Positions 9,464 to 18,647 of a stretch of DNA of 60,585 bases are shown here, piece after piece. Both the position numbers and the translations under genes were made by a program. The first letter of the stretch is position 1. The number at the start of each line of letters is the position of its first letter. The stretch spans positions 1 through 60,585 of the forward strand of contig NZ_CYZX01000022.1 of NCBI RefSeq assembly GCF_001405015.1. The letters run 5' to 3'. The notes under the pieces were generated by a model. That model was given only the letters and a program-made list of their open reading frames with translations. It was not told the DNA's origin and did not search any database. The stretch comes from Clostridium disporicum (lineage in GTDB: Bacteria; Bacillota; Clostridia; Clostridiales; Clostridiaceae).

Positions 9464-9508
9464 CCCTAGTGGTATGGAAAATAATCTATATCACTAGGGG
9501 ATTTTTTT
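9464..9508 (+). terminator. Terminator of the mgl operon
   Basis: CCCTAGTGGTATA and TATATCACTAGGG pair over 13 bases with one G-U, then seven T. Confidence 0.85.
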
Positions 9509-9603
9509 ATGCAAAAAATACTCAGATGTGATATATTATAATATATGTAATATTGTGGAATAATTATGGGATTAAATTCATATTTGTATCGGAGGAGATT
9601 ATT

Positions 9604-11208
9604 ATGACTTTATATACTATTATGGTAGTTGATGATGAAGAGGAAATAAGGCTTGGAATAATAAAGAAAATACCATGGGAAGAGTATGGATTTAAAGTTA
9701 TAGGAGATGCAGAAAATGGACAAGAAGCATTAGAAAAAGCAGAAAAGCTTAGACCAGATATAGTTATGACAGATATTAAAATGCCTTTTATGGATGGATT
9801 AGAATTAGGAAAAGAATTAAGTAAAAAAATGCCTGAGACGAAAATAATTATTTTTTCAGGTTCTGATGATTTTGAATATGCTCAAAAAGCTATAAAGATT
9901 AATGTTATCGAATATGTATTAAAACCAATAAACTCAAGTGAATTAATTGAGATATTAAAGAAATTAAAAGCGAAATTAGATAAAGAATATAATGATAAAA
10001 TAAACTTAGAAAGTCTTCACAAACATTATTCAGAAAGTTTACCAATATTAAGAGAACAGTTTTTAGCTTCTGTAATAGAAGGAAGACAAAATAAAGAAAG
10101 TTTTGTAAATGAATGTGATAAGTTAGGAGTAAATCTAAAATGTAAACATTTAGCTATATCTATAATTGAGGCAGAAAAAGATGATGAAAATCGCCTAAAT
10201 TTAGACGGTAGAGAAGAGTATATTATTAATATAAGTATAAAAAAAATATTAGATGATGAAATAAATAAGTATTGTAGAACAATATCTTTTATTTATTATG
10301 GTAAAGTAATAGTTATTGCTTTATTTGATAAAAGAGAACAGATTGCTTCATTTATCGAAGGATTAAATAATTTTAGTAGTATTTATAAAAAAATTCTTGG
10401 AATAAAACTATCAATAGGATTAGGAAATATAGTAGATAATCCATATGATTTAAATATATCTTATCTTGGTTCCCAAGATGCTTTGAATTACAAATTCTTA
10501 TTTGGAACTGGAAAGGTAATCTATATTGAGGATGTAGAGCCTGATAAATATGAAGAATTAAAATTTACTGAGCAAGATGAACGTAAGTTGTTGGATACGA
10601 TAAAGGTTGCAGAAGAAAGTGATATTGATGAAGTAATAAATAATTTATTTAAAAAAACAGAAGAGGTTATCTTAGTTTTGGACAAGTATAAAATTTATTT
10701 CTTAGAGATAAATATAGCTATGCTTAAACTAATACAAAGTTATAACTTAGATGTAAGTGAGATTTATGGAGATAACTTTAATCCTTATAGCAGTGTAGAA
10801 GAGTTTAGTTCTTTAGAAGAGGTTAAGAAATGGTTTACAGACAAGGCTAAAAAAATTAATTTAAATATAAGAAAAGAAAGGATGAATTCATCAAAATTAT
10901 TAGTTGAAAAAGCTAAAGAGTATATAAATAACAATTATACTGATTATGATTTATCAGTAGAAAAACTTTGTGATTATCTTCATGTAAGTCCAACTTATTT
11001 TTCTACTATATTTAAAAGAGAAACTGAAATGAATTTTGTAAACTACCTTACATCAGTAAGATTAGAAGAAGCTTTAAAGCTTTTAAAAACAACAGATGAT
11101 AAGACGTATATAATTGCAGGAAAGGTAGGATATCAGGAAGCAAATTACTTTAGTTACGTATTTAAAAGAAAATATGGAATTGCGCCATCGAGATACAGAA
11201 GGAATTAG
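9604..11208 (+). CDS. AraC-type response regulator (YesN-like) of the galactose-sensing operon
   Basis: A 534-residue transcription regulator. The receiver domain (1-125) has the acidic pair Asp10/Asp11, phospho-acceptor Asp57 in VMTDIKMP and the switch Lys in YVLKPI. A long middle region (about 130-420) links to a double helix-turn-helix AraC domain (about 430-534, with LCDYLHVSPTYFS and KVGYQEANYFSYVFKRKYG). The ATG at 9604 has GGAGGAG six bases before it; an in-frame ATG at 9553 lacks a site and would add 17 residues before the receiver. Its stop lies 2 bases before the kinase start. The likely target is the mgl operon just upstream (inferred). Confidence 0.9.
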   Translation: MTLYTIMVVDDEEEIRLGIIKKIPWEEYGFKVIGDAENGQEALEKAEKLRPDIVMTDIKMPFMDGLELGKELSKKMPETKIIIFSGSDDFEYAQKAIKINVIEYVLKPINSSELIEILKKLKAKLDKEYNDKINLESLHKHYSESLPILREQFLASVIEGRQNKESFVNECDKLGVNLKCKHLAISIIEAEKDDENRLNLDGREEYIINISIKKILDDEINKYCRTISFIYYGKVIVIALFDKREQIASFIEGLNNFSSIYKKILGIKLSIGLGNIVDNPYDLNISYLGSQDALNYKFLFGTGKVIYIEDVEPDKYEELKFTEQDERKLLDTIKVAEESDIDEVINNLFKKTEEVILVLDKYKIYFLEINIAMLKLIQSYNLDVSEIYGDNFNPYSSVEEFSSLEEVKKWFTDKAKKINLNIRKERMNSSKLLVEKAKEYINNNYTDYDLSVEKLCDYLHVSPTYFSTIFKRETEMNFVNYLTSVRLEEALKLLKTTDDKTYIIAGKVGYQEANYFSYVFKRKYGIAPSRYRRN

Positions 11209-11210
11209 AT

Positions 11211-13016
11211 ATGAAAAAATTTTTGAACTTTATAGCAGATAAAATAAAAGATAGATATGACCATACTAGTATAAGGTATATTATTTCATTTTCATTTACT
11301 GTTGTTGCAGTAATATGTATGTTAATTGTAGGAGTATCATTTTATTTGAAGTCTATACACACAACTGAAACAATGGTTTTAGAAAATAATAAAGCTATGA
11401 TAGAGCAAGTAAATTTAAATTTAGATAGTTATTTACGTAATATGATGAAGGTATCTGATGGGATATACTATAACGTAATAAAACGAAAAGATTTAGCAGT
11501 TGAAAGTATAGATAAAGAAATGGATCTTTTATATGAAACAAATAAAAGTTCACTTGTTAGTATATGTTTATTTTCAGAATATGGGGATGTAATAGCTGCA
11601 TCCCCTATTGCTCAACTAAAAAATTCTATCGATCCAAGAAATAATGAATGGTTTATTAGTGCAGTTGAAAAAAGAGAAAATTTACATTTTTCAACTCCGC
11701 ATGTACAGAATTTATTTGTAGATAATAACTATAAATATAGATGGGTAGTTTCTTTAAGTAGAGCTGTGGAACTTACTTATAATGGGAAAATAACGCCAGG
11801 AGTTTTGTTGGTCGATATGAATTTCAGCGGAATTGAGCAGATATGTAAGAATGTCGATATGGGTAAATCGGGATATATCTATCTTATAGATGGAAATGGT
11901 GAGATAATATATCATCCTAGACAACAACTTATTTATTCAAATTTAATTCAAGAAAATACAAAGGAAAGTGCTTTTTATGAAGATGGAAATCATATTGAGG
12001 AGTTTTTAGGTGAAAAGAGGATAATAACAGTAAAAACTGTAGGATATACTGGGTGGAAAATAGTTGGTGTTAAGCCGATGAATGAACTTTCAAAAAACTA
12101 TATTCAAGTTGGGATTTTTGCTATTTTTATATTGATAGCAGTAATTTTTATTCTTGTGGCTGTTAATATTTTTGTATCTACTAGAATTACAAATCCAATA
12201 AGGGAATTAGAAAAGTCAGTAAATGATTTGGAGAATGGAATAATGGATGTAGATATATCTATTAAAGGATCTCATGAAATAAAGCATTTAGGTAAAGCTA
12301 TAAAATCAATGGCAAATAATATGAAAAAACTTATGGATGACATAGTTATTGAGCAAGAAGCTAAAAGAAAAAGTGAACTTAATGCATTACAAGCTCAAAT
12401 AAATCCACATTTTTTATACAATACGTTAGATTCTATTATATGGATGGTAGAAAATGAAAAATACGATGGAGCTGTAGTTATGGTAACAGCACTAGCCAGA
12501 CTTTTTAGAATAAGTTTAAGTAAAGGGAAGAATATAATAACTTTAAGAGATGAACTAGAGCATGCTAAAAACTACTTAACTATACAAAATATAAGATATA
12601 AAAATAAGTTTGATTATTATATTGAAGCAGATGAATCTATCCTGGATTTATCATGTATCAAATTAATAATTCAGCCTCTTATTGAAAACGCTATATATCA
12701 TGGTATGGAGTTTATGTATGGAGATGGGGAAATAGTAGTAAAAGCCTATGTGACAGATGAAATTTTATATATAGATATAATTGATAATGGGCTAGGTATG
12801 ACAGAGGAAGCTGTTAACAAGTTATTGACTAATGAAAATAGTTCTAAAAAGGGGTCAGGAATAGGATTGAAGAATGTTAACGAGCGAATAAAACTATATT
12901 TTGGAAAAGATTATGGTCTAGATATATTTAGTGAACCAGATGAGGGAACAACTATAAGAATTTGTATGCCGAAAATAAGTTATAGTGATTATTTATCAAA
13001 GGAGGAAAATAGATGA
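11211..13016 (+). CDS. Sensor histidine kinase, YesM/LytS type, with extracellular Cache-like domain
   Basis: A 601-residue membrane kinase. It has a membrane segment at about 22-45, an extracellular Cache-like domain (about 46-298, with NNEWFISAV and GYIYLIDGNGEIIYHP), a second segment (about 300-323), HAMP, and a His_kinase domain with His400 in QINPHFLYN, then an ATPase domain (NAIYHGME, DNGLGM, GSGIGLKNV). It phosphorylates the regulator encoded 2 bases upstream. The stop overlaps the next gene start (ATGA), a sign of translational coupling to the membrane-anchored binding protein that may present the sugar signal. Confidence 0.92.
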   Translation: MKKFLNFIADKIKDRYDHTSIRYIISFSFTVVAVICMLIVGVSFYLKSIHTTETMVLENNKAMIEQVNLNLDSYLRNMMKVSDGIYYNVIKRKDLAVESIDKEMDLLYETNKSSLVSICLFSEYGDVIAASPIAQLKNSIDPRNNEWFISAVEKRENLHFSTPHVQNLFVDNNYKYRWVVSLSRAVELTYNGKITPGVLLVDMNFSGIEQICKNVDMGKSGYIYLIDGNGEIIYHPRQQLIYSNLIQENTKESAFYEDGNHIEEFLGEKRIITVKTVGYTGWKIVGVKPMNELSKNYIQVGIFAIFILIAVIFILVAVNIFVSTRITNPIRELEKSVNDLENGIMDVDISIKGSHEIKHLGKAIKSMANNMKKLMDDIVIEQEAKRKSELNALQAQINPHFLYNTLDSIIWMVENEKYDGAVVMVTALARLFRISLSKGKNIITLRDELEHAKNYLTIQNIRYKNKFDYYIEADESILDLSCIKLIIQPLIENAIYHGMEFMYGDGEIVVKAYVTDEILYIDIIDNGLGMTEEAVNKLLTNENSSKKGSGIGLKNVNERIKLYFGKDYGLDIFSEPDEGTTIRICMPKISYSDYLSKEENR

Positions 13017-13990
13017 GAAGTAGAAAAAAACAGTATTTAATTCTCTTTGTATTGATTTTAAGTCTATTTTTCTTAATTATGCTTAGTAAAAATTTTATTT
13101 ATGGAGAGGATAATAAAATTTATAAAATATCAGTTATTATAAGGGGAAAAAGTAGCGAAAGTTGGATGATAACAAAAGAAGGAATAGACCAAGCTGCTTC
13201 TGATATGAATGTAGATGTAAGTTTTATTACACTTTCTGAAGAAAATAATCTAGATGAGCAAGAGCAACTAATAAAAAGAGAAATTGATGATGGGATAGAT
13301 GCACTTATAGTTGTACCTGTAGACTATGAGAAAATGTCAAGCAGTATAAAAAGTGCTAAAGAGAAGGTTCCTGTTGTCCTAATAGAATCTACAGTAAAAA
13401 ACATTGGAAATATTCCGTATGTTTCTTGTGATAATTATGAATTAGGAAAAAGTTTGGCAGAAGAAATTATAAAGGCCGGAAACTATAGAAATAATATTGC
13501 TATTTTTAATAGTGAGACAAGCTATAGTAGTGTAAAAGAAAGATGTAAAGGATTTGAAGAAGTAATTAAGGAAAGTAAAAATAATTATGAATTATGGGAT
13601 ACAAGTAGTGATGTGCTAGAAGGTATAGAATATGTTAAAAAAAGAGTTAAAGAAAATAATATAGATATAGTAGTTGCATTAGAACCATCTACTCTAGAAA
13701 TATTAGCACAGGCTAAGAAAGAGTTAACTTTAGAGAATGAAGAATTTAATAAAATTGAAATTTATGGCGTAGGAAGTACAAATAAGATAATAGCATTATT
13801 AGAAGAAAATATAATTAATTCTACTATAGTACAGAATGAGTTTAATGTAGGATATTTAGGAGTACAAGCAGCAGTAGGGCTTATAAAAGGTGAAAAGATA
13901 AGTAATAAAAACATTGATTTTTCCATCATATCAAAAATTAATATGTATTCAGATGAAAATCAAAGATTATTATTTCCATTTGTTAGATAG
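13013..13990 (+). CDS. Membrane-anchored sugar-binding protein, likely co-sensor of the kinase
   Basis: A 325-residue protein with an uncleaved-looking hydrophobic anchor (about 8-26; no lipobox Cys) and then a periplasmic-binding-protein fold of the ribose type (KISVIIRGKSSESWM, then VVPVDYEKM, VSCDNYELGK). It overlaps the kinase stop by four bases and has AAAGGAGG before the ATG. In Clostridium beijerinckii a similar anchored binding protein, XylFII, detects xylose and activates the kinase LytS for the regulator YesN; the same three parts occur here. The ligand here is probably galactose or a galactoside by context. The C-terminal end PFVR is short, and no transporter partner follows directly. 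Confidence 0.85.
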   Translation: MRSRKKQYLILFVLILSLFFLIMLSKNFIYGEDNKIYKISVIIRGKSSESWMITKEGIDQAASDMNVDVSFITLSEENNLDEQEQLIKREIDDGIDALIVVPVDYEKMSSSIKSAKEKVPVVLIESTVKNIGNIPYVSCDNYELGKSLAEEIIKAGNYRNNIAIFNSETSYSSVKERCKGFEEVIKESKNNYELWDTSSDVLEGIEYVKKRVKENNIDIVVALEPSTLEILAQAKKELTLENEEFNKIEIYGVGSTNKIIALLEENIINSTIVQNEFNVGYLGVQAAVGLIKGEKISNKNIDFSIISKINMYSDENQRLLFPFVR

Positions 13991-14023
13991 TATTGATAAA
14001 TACAAACTAGGAGGGGAATTTGA

Positions 14024-15058
14024 ATGGGTAAAATGAGGGGATGCTCAACTTTTGCAGCAATAATCTTTATCTTTAATTATTTAGTTGGCTGCACAAATAA
14101 TAGTGAAATATATAATGATATTGATGAAATCAAGATTGGAGTAACGGTATATAAAGAAGATGATAAGTTTATATCAACAATAACTAATAATATACTAGAG
14201 CTAGCTAAAAAGAAAGAAATAGAGGAAAATGTAAAAATAACAGTAGATATTTTAGATGCAAAAAGTAATTTAGCTAATCAATGTAATCAAGTTGATAAAT
14301 TTATTTTAAATGATTATGATGTGATTTGTGTAAATATTGTTGATAGAACATCAGCTGCAACTATAATAGATAAAGCTAAAAATAGTAATACTCCGATTAT
14401 ATTTTTTAATAGAGAGCCAGTGGAAGAAGATATGAGAAGATGGAATGAAGTGTATTATGTTGGAGCTGAAGCCGAACAGTCAGGAGAGCTTCAAGGCAAC
14501 TTAATAATTGATAAATATTATATGGATAAAGATTCTGTTGATAAAAATGGAGATGGTAAAATTCAATATGTGATGTTAGAAGGAGAGCATGGACATCAAG
14601 ATACTGCTATAAGAACAGAATATAGTATTAAAACTATTGTTCAAAGTGGAATTGAAGTAGAAAAACTTGCTGATGATACGGCAAATTGGGAGTTTGCACA
14701 AGCAAAATCTAAGATGACTGGTTGGATAAAAGAATTCGGAAGTGAGATAGAAGTTGTATTTAGCAATAATGATGATATGGCTTTAGGTGCTGTTGATGCA
14801 TTAAATGATGCTAAAATTTATGATGTGATAGTAGTAGGTGTAGATGGAGTTAAAGAGGCGTTACAAGCCGTGAAAAATGAAGAAATATTAGGAACTGTAA
14901 TTAGTAATTCTATGGCTCAAGCTGAAGGGATTTTTAACATTGCGTATTTAAAAGCAATAAATGGAGATTTAAGCAATGTAGATGGATTAGAAGGTAAATA
15001 TATAAAAACAAAGCATATAAAAGTAGATAAAGAAAATGTAGATTTATATTTAAATTAA
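14024..15058 (+). CDS. Second MglB-like galactose-binding lipoprotein
   Basis: A 344-residue lipoprotein (lipobox LVGC, Cys23) clearly related to MglB at 5492, with the same calcium loop DKNGDGKIQY, the same FFNREP motif and the same fold. It follows the sensor genes by 33 bases with a GAGGGG site. With no second permease or ATPase nearby, it either feeds MglAC with a different affinity or delivers ligand to the sensor kinase. The N-terminal signal is unusual: a cysteine (Cys7) precedes the hydrophobic core. The two copies differ in many surface residues, so this is an old duplication. Confidence 0.87.
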   Translation: MGKMRGCSTFAAIIFIFNYLVGCTNNSEIYNDIDEIKIGVTVYKEDDKFISTITNNILELAKKKEIEENVKITVDILDAKSNLANQCNQVDKFILNDYDVICVNIVDRTSAATIIDKAKNSNTPIIFFNREPVEEDMRRWNEVYYVGAEAEQSGELQGNLIIDKYYMDKDSVDKNGDGKIQYVMLEGEHGHQDTAIRTEYSIKTIVQSGIEVEKLADDTANWEFAQAKSKMTGWIKEFGSEIEVVFSNNDDMALGAVDALNDAKIYDVIVVGVDGVKEALQAVKNEEILGTVISNSMAQAEGIFNIAYLKAINGDLSNVDGLEGKYIKTKHIKVDKENVDLYLN

Positions 15059-15086
15059 TTTTTGATAAGATAATTAATAATTATTG

Positions 15087-15107
15087 TTTACGTAAATGTG
15101 TTATAAT
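15087..15107 (+). promoter_or_regulatory. galM promoter with a palindromic operator
   Basis: TTTACGTAAA (15087-15096) is a perfect 10-base palindrome with central CG, typical of LacI/GalR-family sites. It lies just before an extended -10 (TGTTATAAT, 15099-15107) and would overlap bound polymerase, suggesting repression. ATG of galM is 30 bases downstream. Confidence 0.55.
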
Positions 15108-15136
15108 GTTTTTAATAGTGGTTATGGAGGGATAAT

Positions 15137-16180
15137 ATGGAGATTTTTGAAAAGGTTTTAGGCGTTTTTAATAATAAAGAGATTATTTGTTATAGTATGT
15201 CAAACTCTAAAGGGGTAGAAGTTAGAGTTTTAAATTATGGTGGAATAATAACTGATATATTAATGCCAGATAGAAATAATAAAAGAGAGAATATAGTTCT
15301 TAAGTATAAGAATTGGGAAAGTTATATCGAAAATCCATCATATTTAGGTTCTTTAATAGGTAGAACTGGAGGCAGAATTTTCAATGCGGAAGTTGATTTA
15401 GGAGATAAAAAATTAGTTTTAAACAAAAATTATAATCCAAATCAAGGTCATGGAGGAAATGAAGGGTTTAATAAAAAGTTCTATGAAGTTAAATATGAAG
15501 CATTAGAAAATGAAGCATATATTGAGTTAAGTAGAGTTAGTCCTGATATGGAAGAAAATTATCCAGGAAATCTTAAAGTTAAAGTTAAATATATACTAAC
15601 AGAGGATAATGAATTAAAGATAAGATATTACGCTAAAAGTGATAAAGATACATTAGTAAATATGACAAATCATAGCTATTTTAATTTAAGTGGAGATGGA
15701 AAAGAAAGCATACTAAATCACAACTTATATATAAATAGCAAAAGCATTGTTGAGTTGAATGATGTACAAGCACCAACAGGATTACTTATGTTTATAGAGG
15801 GGACAGAATATGATTTTACTTCAAGCAAGAAAATAGGAAAAGGTATAGATGGTAATCATCCACAATTACTTCAAGGAAAAGGATATGATATTCCTTGGTA
15901 TATTGAAGGAGGGGAAGGTCCAGATCTAGAACTTTATGATGAAAAGTCTGGAAGAGCATTGGAAGTTTATACAGATAGAAAGACTATAGTTGTATATACT
16001 CACAATTATCCTGATGATGAAATTTTAGAGAATGGTAAGTCTAGTCAGTGGAGATATGGAGTTGCAATAGAACCTCAAAATCCACCAATTGGGGTGAATT
16101 CTTGCTTTGTTGAAGATTCAATATTAAAACAAGATGAAGAATATATAAGCCAGACAATATACAAATTTGAAGTTAGGTAA
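15137..16180 (+). CDS. galM: Aldose 1-epimerase (mutarotase)
   Basis: A 347-residue cytoplasmic enzyme interconverting beta- and alpha-D-galactose, the first step that feeds imported galactose into the Leloir pathway. The expected catalytic residues are present: His105 (NQGHGG), His179 (NHSYFNLSG) and Glu312 (IEPQNPP). GGAGGG precedes the ATG. It has its own promoter with an operator-like palindrome, 78 bases after the second binding-protein gene. No galK, galT or galE is present in the window, so the rest of the pathway is elsewhere. Confidence 0.95.
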   Translation: MEIFEKVLGVFNNKEIICYSMSNSKGVEVRVLNYGGIITDILMPDRNNKRENIVLKYKNWESYIENPSYLGSLIGRTGGRIFNAEVDLGDKKLVLNKNYNPNQGHGGNEGFNKKFYEVKYEALENEAYIELSRVSPDMEENYPGNLKVKVKYILTEDNELKIRYYAKSDKDTLVNMTNHSYFNLSGDGKESILNHNLYINSKSIVELNDVQAPTGLLMFIEGTEYDFTSSKKIGKGIDGNHPQLLQGKGYDIPWYIEGGEGPDLELYDEKSGRALEVYTDRKTIVVYTHNYPDDEILENGKSSQWRYGVAIEPQNPPIGVNSCFVEDSILKQDEEYISQTIYKFEVR

Positions 16181-16322
16181 AAATTAGTATGAGAATAAAA
16201 TACTTTATTTAGATAATATTACAAAAAATATGCTTAATATTTGTAAATAGTGTATATGGATGAAAATGATTTCAGAGTGTAAAATTTAAGTATATTGAGA
16301 AAGAATAATGGAGGGGTTAAGA

Positions 16323-17432
16323 ATGGCAAATTTATCATTAAAACATATTTATAAAGTTTATCAAGGAGATGTAACTGCGGTTAAAGACTTTAATCTTGAA
16401 ATTGAAGATAAAGAGTTTATAGTTTTTGTTGGACCATCAGGATGTGGTAAGTCAACTACATTAAGAATGATTGCAGGATTAGAAGATATTTCACAAGGTG
16501 AATTATATATTGGAGATAAATTAGTAAATGATGTTGAACCAAAAGAAAGAGATATAGCAATGGTATTCCAAAACTATGCATTATATCCACATATGTCAGT
16601 TTACGACAATATGGCATTTGCATTAAAGTTAAGAAAAGTTCCAAAGGCTGAAATAGAAGAAAAGGTTCATGAAGCTGCAAAGATACTTGATATTGAACAT
16701 TTATTAAAGAGAAAACCAAAGGCTTTATCAGGAGGTCAAAGACAAAGAGTTGCATTAGGAAGAGCGATTGTAAGAAATCCAAAGGTATTCTTAATGGACG
16801 AGCCTTTATCTAATCTTGATGCTAAACTAAGAGTTCAAATGAGAACAGAAATAATTAAATTATATAGAAAATTAGAAACTACATTTATATATGTAACTCA
16901 TGACCAAGTAGAAGCTATGACAATGGGTACAAGAATAGTTGTTATGAAGGATGGGGTTATTCAACAAGTTGATACACCACAAAACATATACAATAATCCA
17001 GCAAATCTTTTCGTAGCAGGATTTATAGGAAGTCCTCAAATGAACTTCTTAAACGGAACTATCGAAAATGATGGCGATGGATTAGTAGCTGTATTTAATG
17101 GTAATAGAATAGATATTCCAGCTGATAAAGCTAAAGTATTAAAAGCTGATGGATATGTTGGTAAGGAAGTTATATTTGGAATAAGACCAGAGCATATAAG
17201 TGATAAAGATGAGTTAATCAAAGATAATCCTCATAGTGTTATAAATGGTAATGTTGAAGTAATTGAACTTATGGGTGCTGAAAGTTACATTTACACTAAA
17301 TGTGGAGATAATAATATGAATGTAAGAGTTGAAGGAACAACTTCTTTAAAAATTGGACAAGAAGCTAAATTGTTCTTAGATGCTAATAAATTACATGTAT
17401 TTAATAAAGAAACAGAATTAAAAATAGTTTAA
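16323..17432 (+). CDS. msmK: Sugar ABC transporter ATPase of the MsmK/UgpC/MsmX type
   Basis: A 369-residue ATPase with Walker A GPSGCGKST, Q-loop FQNYALYPHM, signature LSGGQRQRVALGRA and Walker B FLMDEPLSNLDA, then a C-terminal regulatory OB (TOBE) domain. The start at 16323 is used because GGAGGGG lies just before it; the in-frame ATG at 16308 lies upstream of that site. There is no permease or binding protein next to it. In Firmicutes such ATPases serve several carbohydrate importers at once, the likely role here. Confidence 0.88.
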   Translation: MANLSLKHIYKVYQGDVTAVKDFNLEIEDKEFIVFVGPSGCGKSTTLRMIAGLEDISQGELYIGDKLVNDVEPKERDIAMVFQNYALYPHMSVYDNMAFALKLRKVPKAEIEEKVHEAAKILDIEHLLKRKPKALSGGQRQRVALGRAIVRNPKVFLMDEPLSNLDAKLRVQMRTEIIKLYRKLETTFIYVTHDQVEAMTMGTRIVVMKDGVIQQVDTPQNIYNNPANLFVAGFIGSPQMNFLNGTIENDGDGLVAVFNGNRIDIPADKAKVLKADGYVGKEVIFGIRPEHISDKDELIKDNPHSVINGNVEVIELMGAESYIYTKCGDNNMNVRVEGTTSLKIGQEAKLFLDANKLHVFNKETELKIV

Positions 17433-17488
17433 GTAATTAGAAAGTAAGATTATATATTTTGTAATTATAAAAGGGTTGAGGTGATTTT

Positions 17489-18439
17489 GTGAAATTTATT
17501 GAAAAATTAGTAGATGATATTTATAAGAGTTCGAAAATTCCTTTTAATCTAAATATAGATGGATTTGGAATATATTCTACACCTCTTTTTGACAAATCAC
17601 AGAATTACTTAACAAAGAATTTTAAATTTGAAAATACTAAATGCTGCATAAAAGTTAATGCAGCATTTAGTGCTATTTTAGATTTATTAATTTTTTGTAT
17701 AAAAGATAAGTTAGAAGATGGATTTTTACATAAAAGAGATATAATATTATCATTACTAAAAGGTGAAGAAATAGAACCAGAGATATTAAAGGCAACTTTA
17801 CCAGCACTTACTAAAGAATTTTATCTAGTTAGTATTTATGCGGAGAACAATATAGAAAGTATATACGATTATATTAAAGAATGTTATACTGATAGTGAAG
17901 TTGAGGTTGTAATTTATAAAGGAAATATTATAATTATAGGTGAGCTAGAAGATGCTAGAGATCATATGGAAAGTATAAAAGAAACTATTGACAATACATT
18001 TTCCGGGAAATATTATATTAGTTATTCTAAGGTTTTAGATTTAAACAAAATAAATAAAGAGTTTGAAGATAATATAGCTAAAATAGAGTTAGCTAAAAAA
18101 TATAATTTTAATGAATCTATAATTGATGATAGAAATATGATATTTGAAGGTATAATAGATTCAGTTTCAGACTATGTAAAGGAAGATGTTTTTGAAAAAG
18201 TTAATAATGGATTTTTAAAATTAGATACTGAGATGATTAAGACGATAGAGGTATTTTTTAAATGTGGCCTTAATTTAAGTGATGCGGCAAAAGAACTATA
18301 TATTCATAGAAATACTTTAATTTACAGGTTAGATAAAATTGAAAAATATACGTCTTATGATATAAGAGAATTTAATAATGCAGTAATATTTAAATTAGTT
18401 TTTTTCTTATGGAAGGAAAAAAAAACTAAAAATAGTTGA
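17489..18439 (+). CDS. PucR/CdaR-type transcription regulator
   Basis: A 316-residue regulator starting with GTG five bases after GAGGTG. The N-terminal 250 residues resemble no well-defined sensor domain I can name; the C-terminal part (about 258-316) is the PucR-type helix-turn-helix: CGLNLSDAAKELYIHRNTLIYRLDKIE. It follows the sugar ATPase gene by 56 bases, a pairing that suggests it controls that ATPase or its partner importers. Confidence 0.82.
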   Translation: MKFIEKLVDDIYKSSKIPFNLNIDGFGIYSTPLFDKSQNYLTKNFKFENTKCCIKVNAAFSAILDLLIFCIKDKLEDGFLHKRDIILSLLKGEEIEPEILKATLPALTKEFYLVSIYAENNIESIYDYIKECYTDSEVEVVIYKGNIIIIGELEDARDHMESIKETIDNTFSGKYYISYSKVLDLNKINKEFEDNIAKIELAKKYNFNESIIDDRNMIFEGIIDSVSDYVKEDVFEKVNNGFLKLDTEMIKTIEVFFKCGLNLSDAAKELYIHRNTLIYRLDKIEKYTSYDIREFNNAVIFKLVFFLWKEKKTKNS

Positions 18440-18471
18440 AAATGTTTGCAAATTATTTTATAATTGATATT

Positions 18472-18484
18472 GGAAACGATACCG
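18472..18484 (+). promoter_or_regulatory. LacI-family operator, upstream copy
   Basis: GGAAACGATACCG, a pseudo-palindrome centred on CG, shares 10 of 13 bases with the second site at 18599. Both sit upstream of the LacI-family gene at 18648, suggesting autoregulation and perhaps a DNA loop. Confidence 0.5.
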
Positions 18485-18503
18485 AATTAAATGTAATTTA
18501 TAG

Positions 18504-18535
18504 GGTATAAAATCACATATTTGTGGTTTTATACC
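18504..18535 (+). terminator. Hairpin between the two operator-like sites
   Basis: GGTATAAAATCAC and GTGGTTTTATACC pair over 13 bases with one G-U. Only two T follow, so it is a weak terminator of the PucR-type gene or a structured leader. Confidence 0.45.
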
Positions 18536-18598
18536 TTAAACAAATAATATACCTAGTTAATTATAGAAAGAATAATATAAAAATTTTTAAAGAGTTTT

Positions 18599-18611
18599 GG
18601 AAACGGTGCCG
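18599..18611 (+). promoter_or_regulatory. LacI-family operator, proximal copy
   Basis: GGAAACGGTGCCG, 36 bases before the regulator start, is the second of two related sites 127 bases apart (start to start). The shared GGAAACG is the conserved half-site. Confidence 0.5.
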
Positions 18612-18647
18612 AAATTATAGCTGAATTTTTATAAAAGGAGAAGAAAG

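Noticed and set aside
9553..9603. Upstream start for the AraC-type regulator
   Set aside because: It has no ribosome-binding site and would precede the conserved receiver start.
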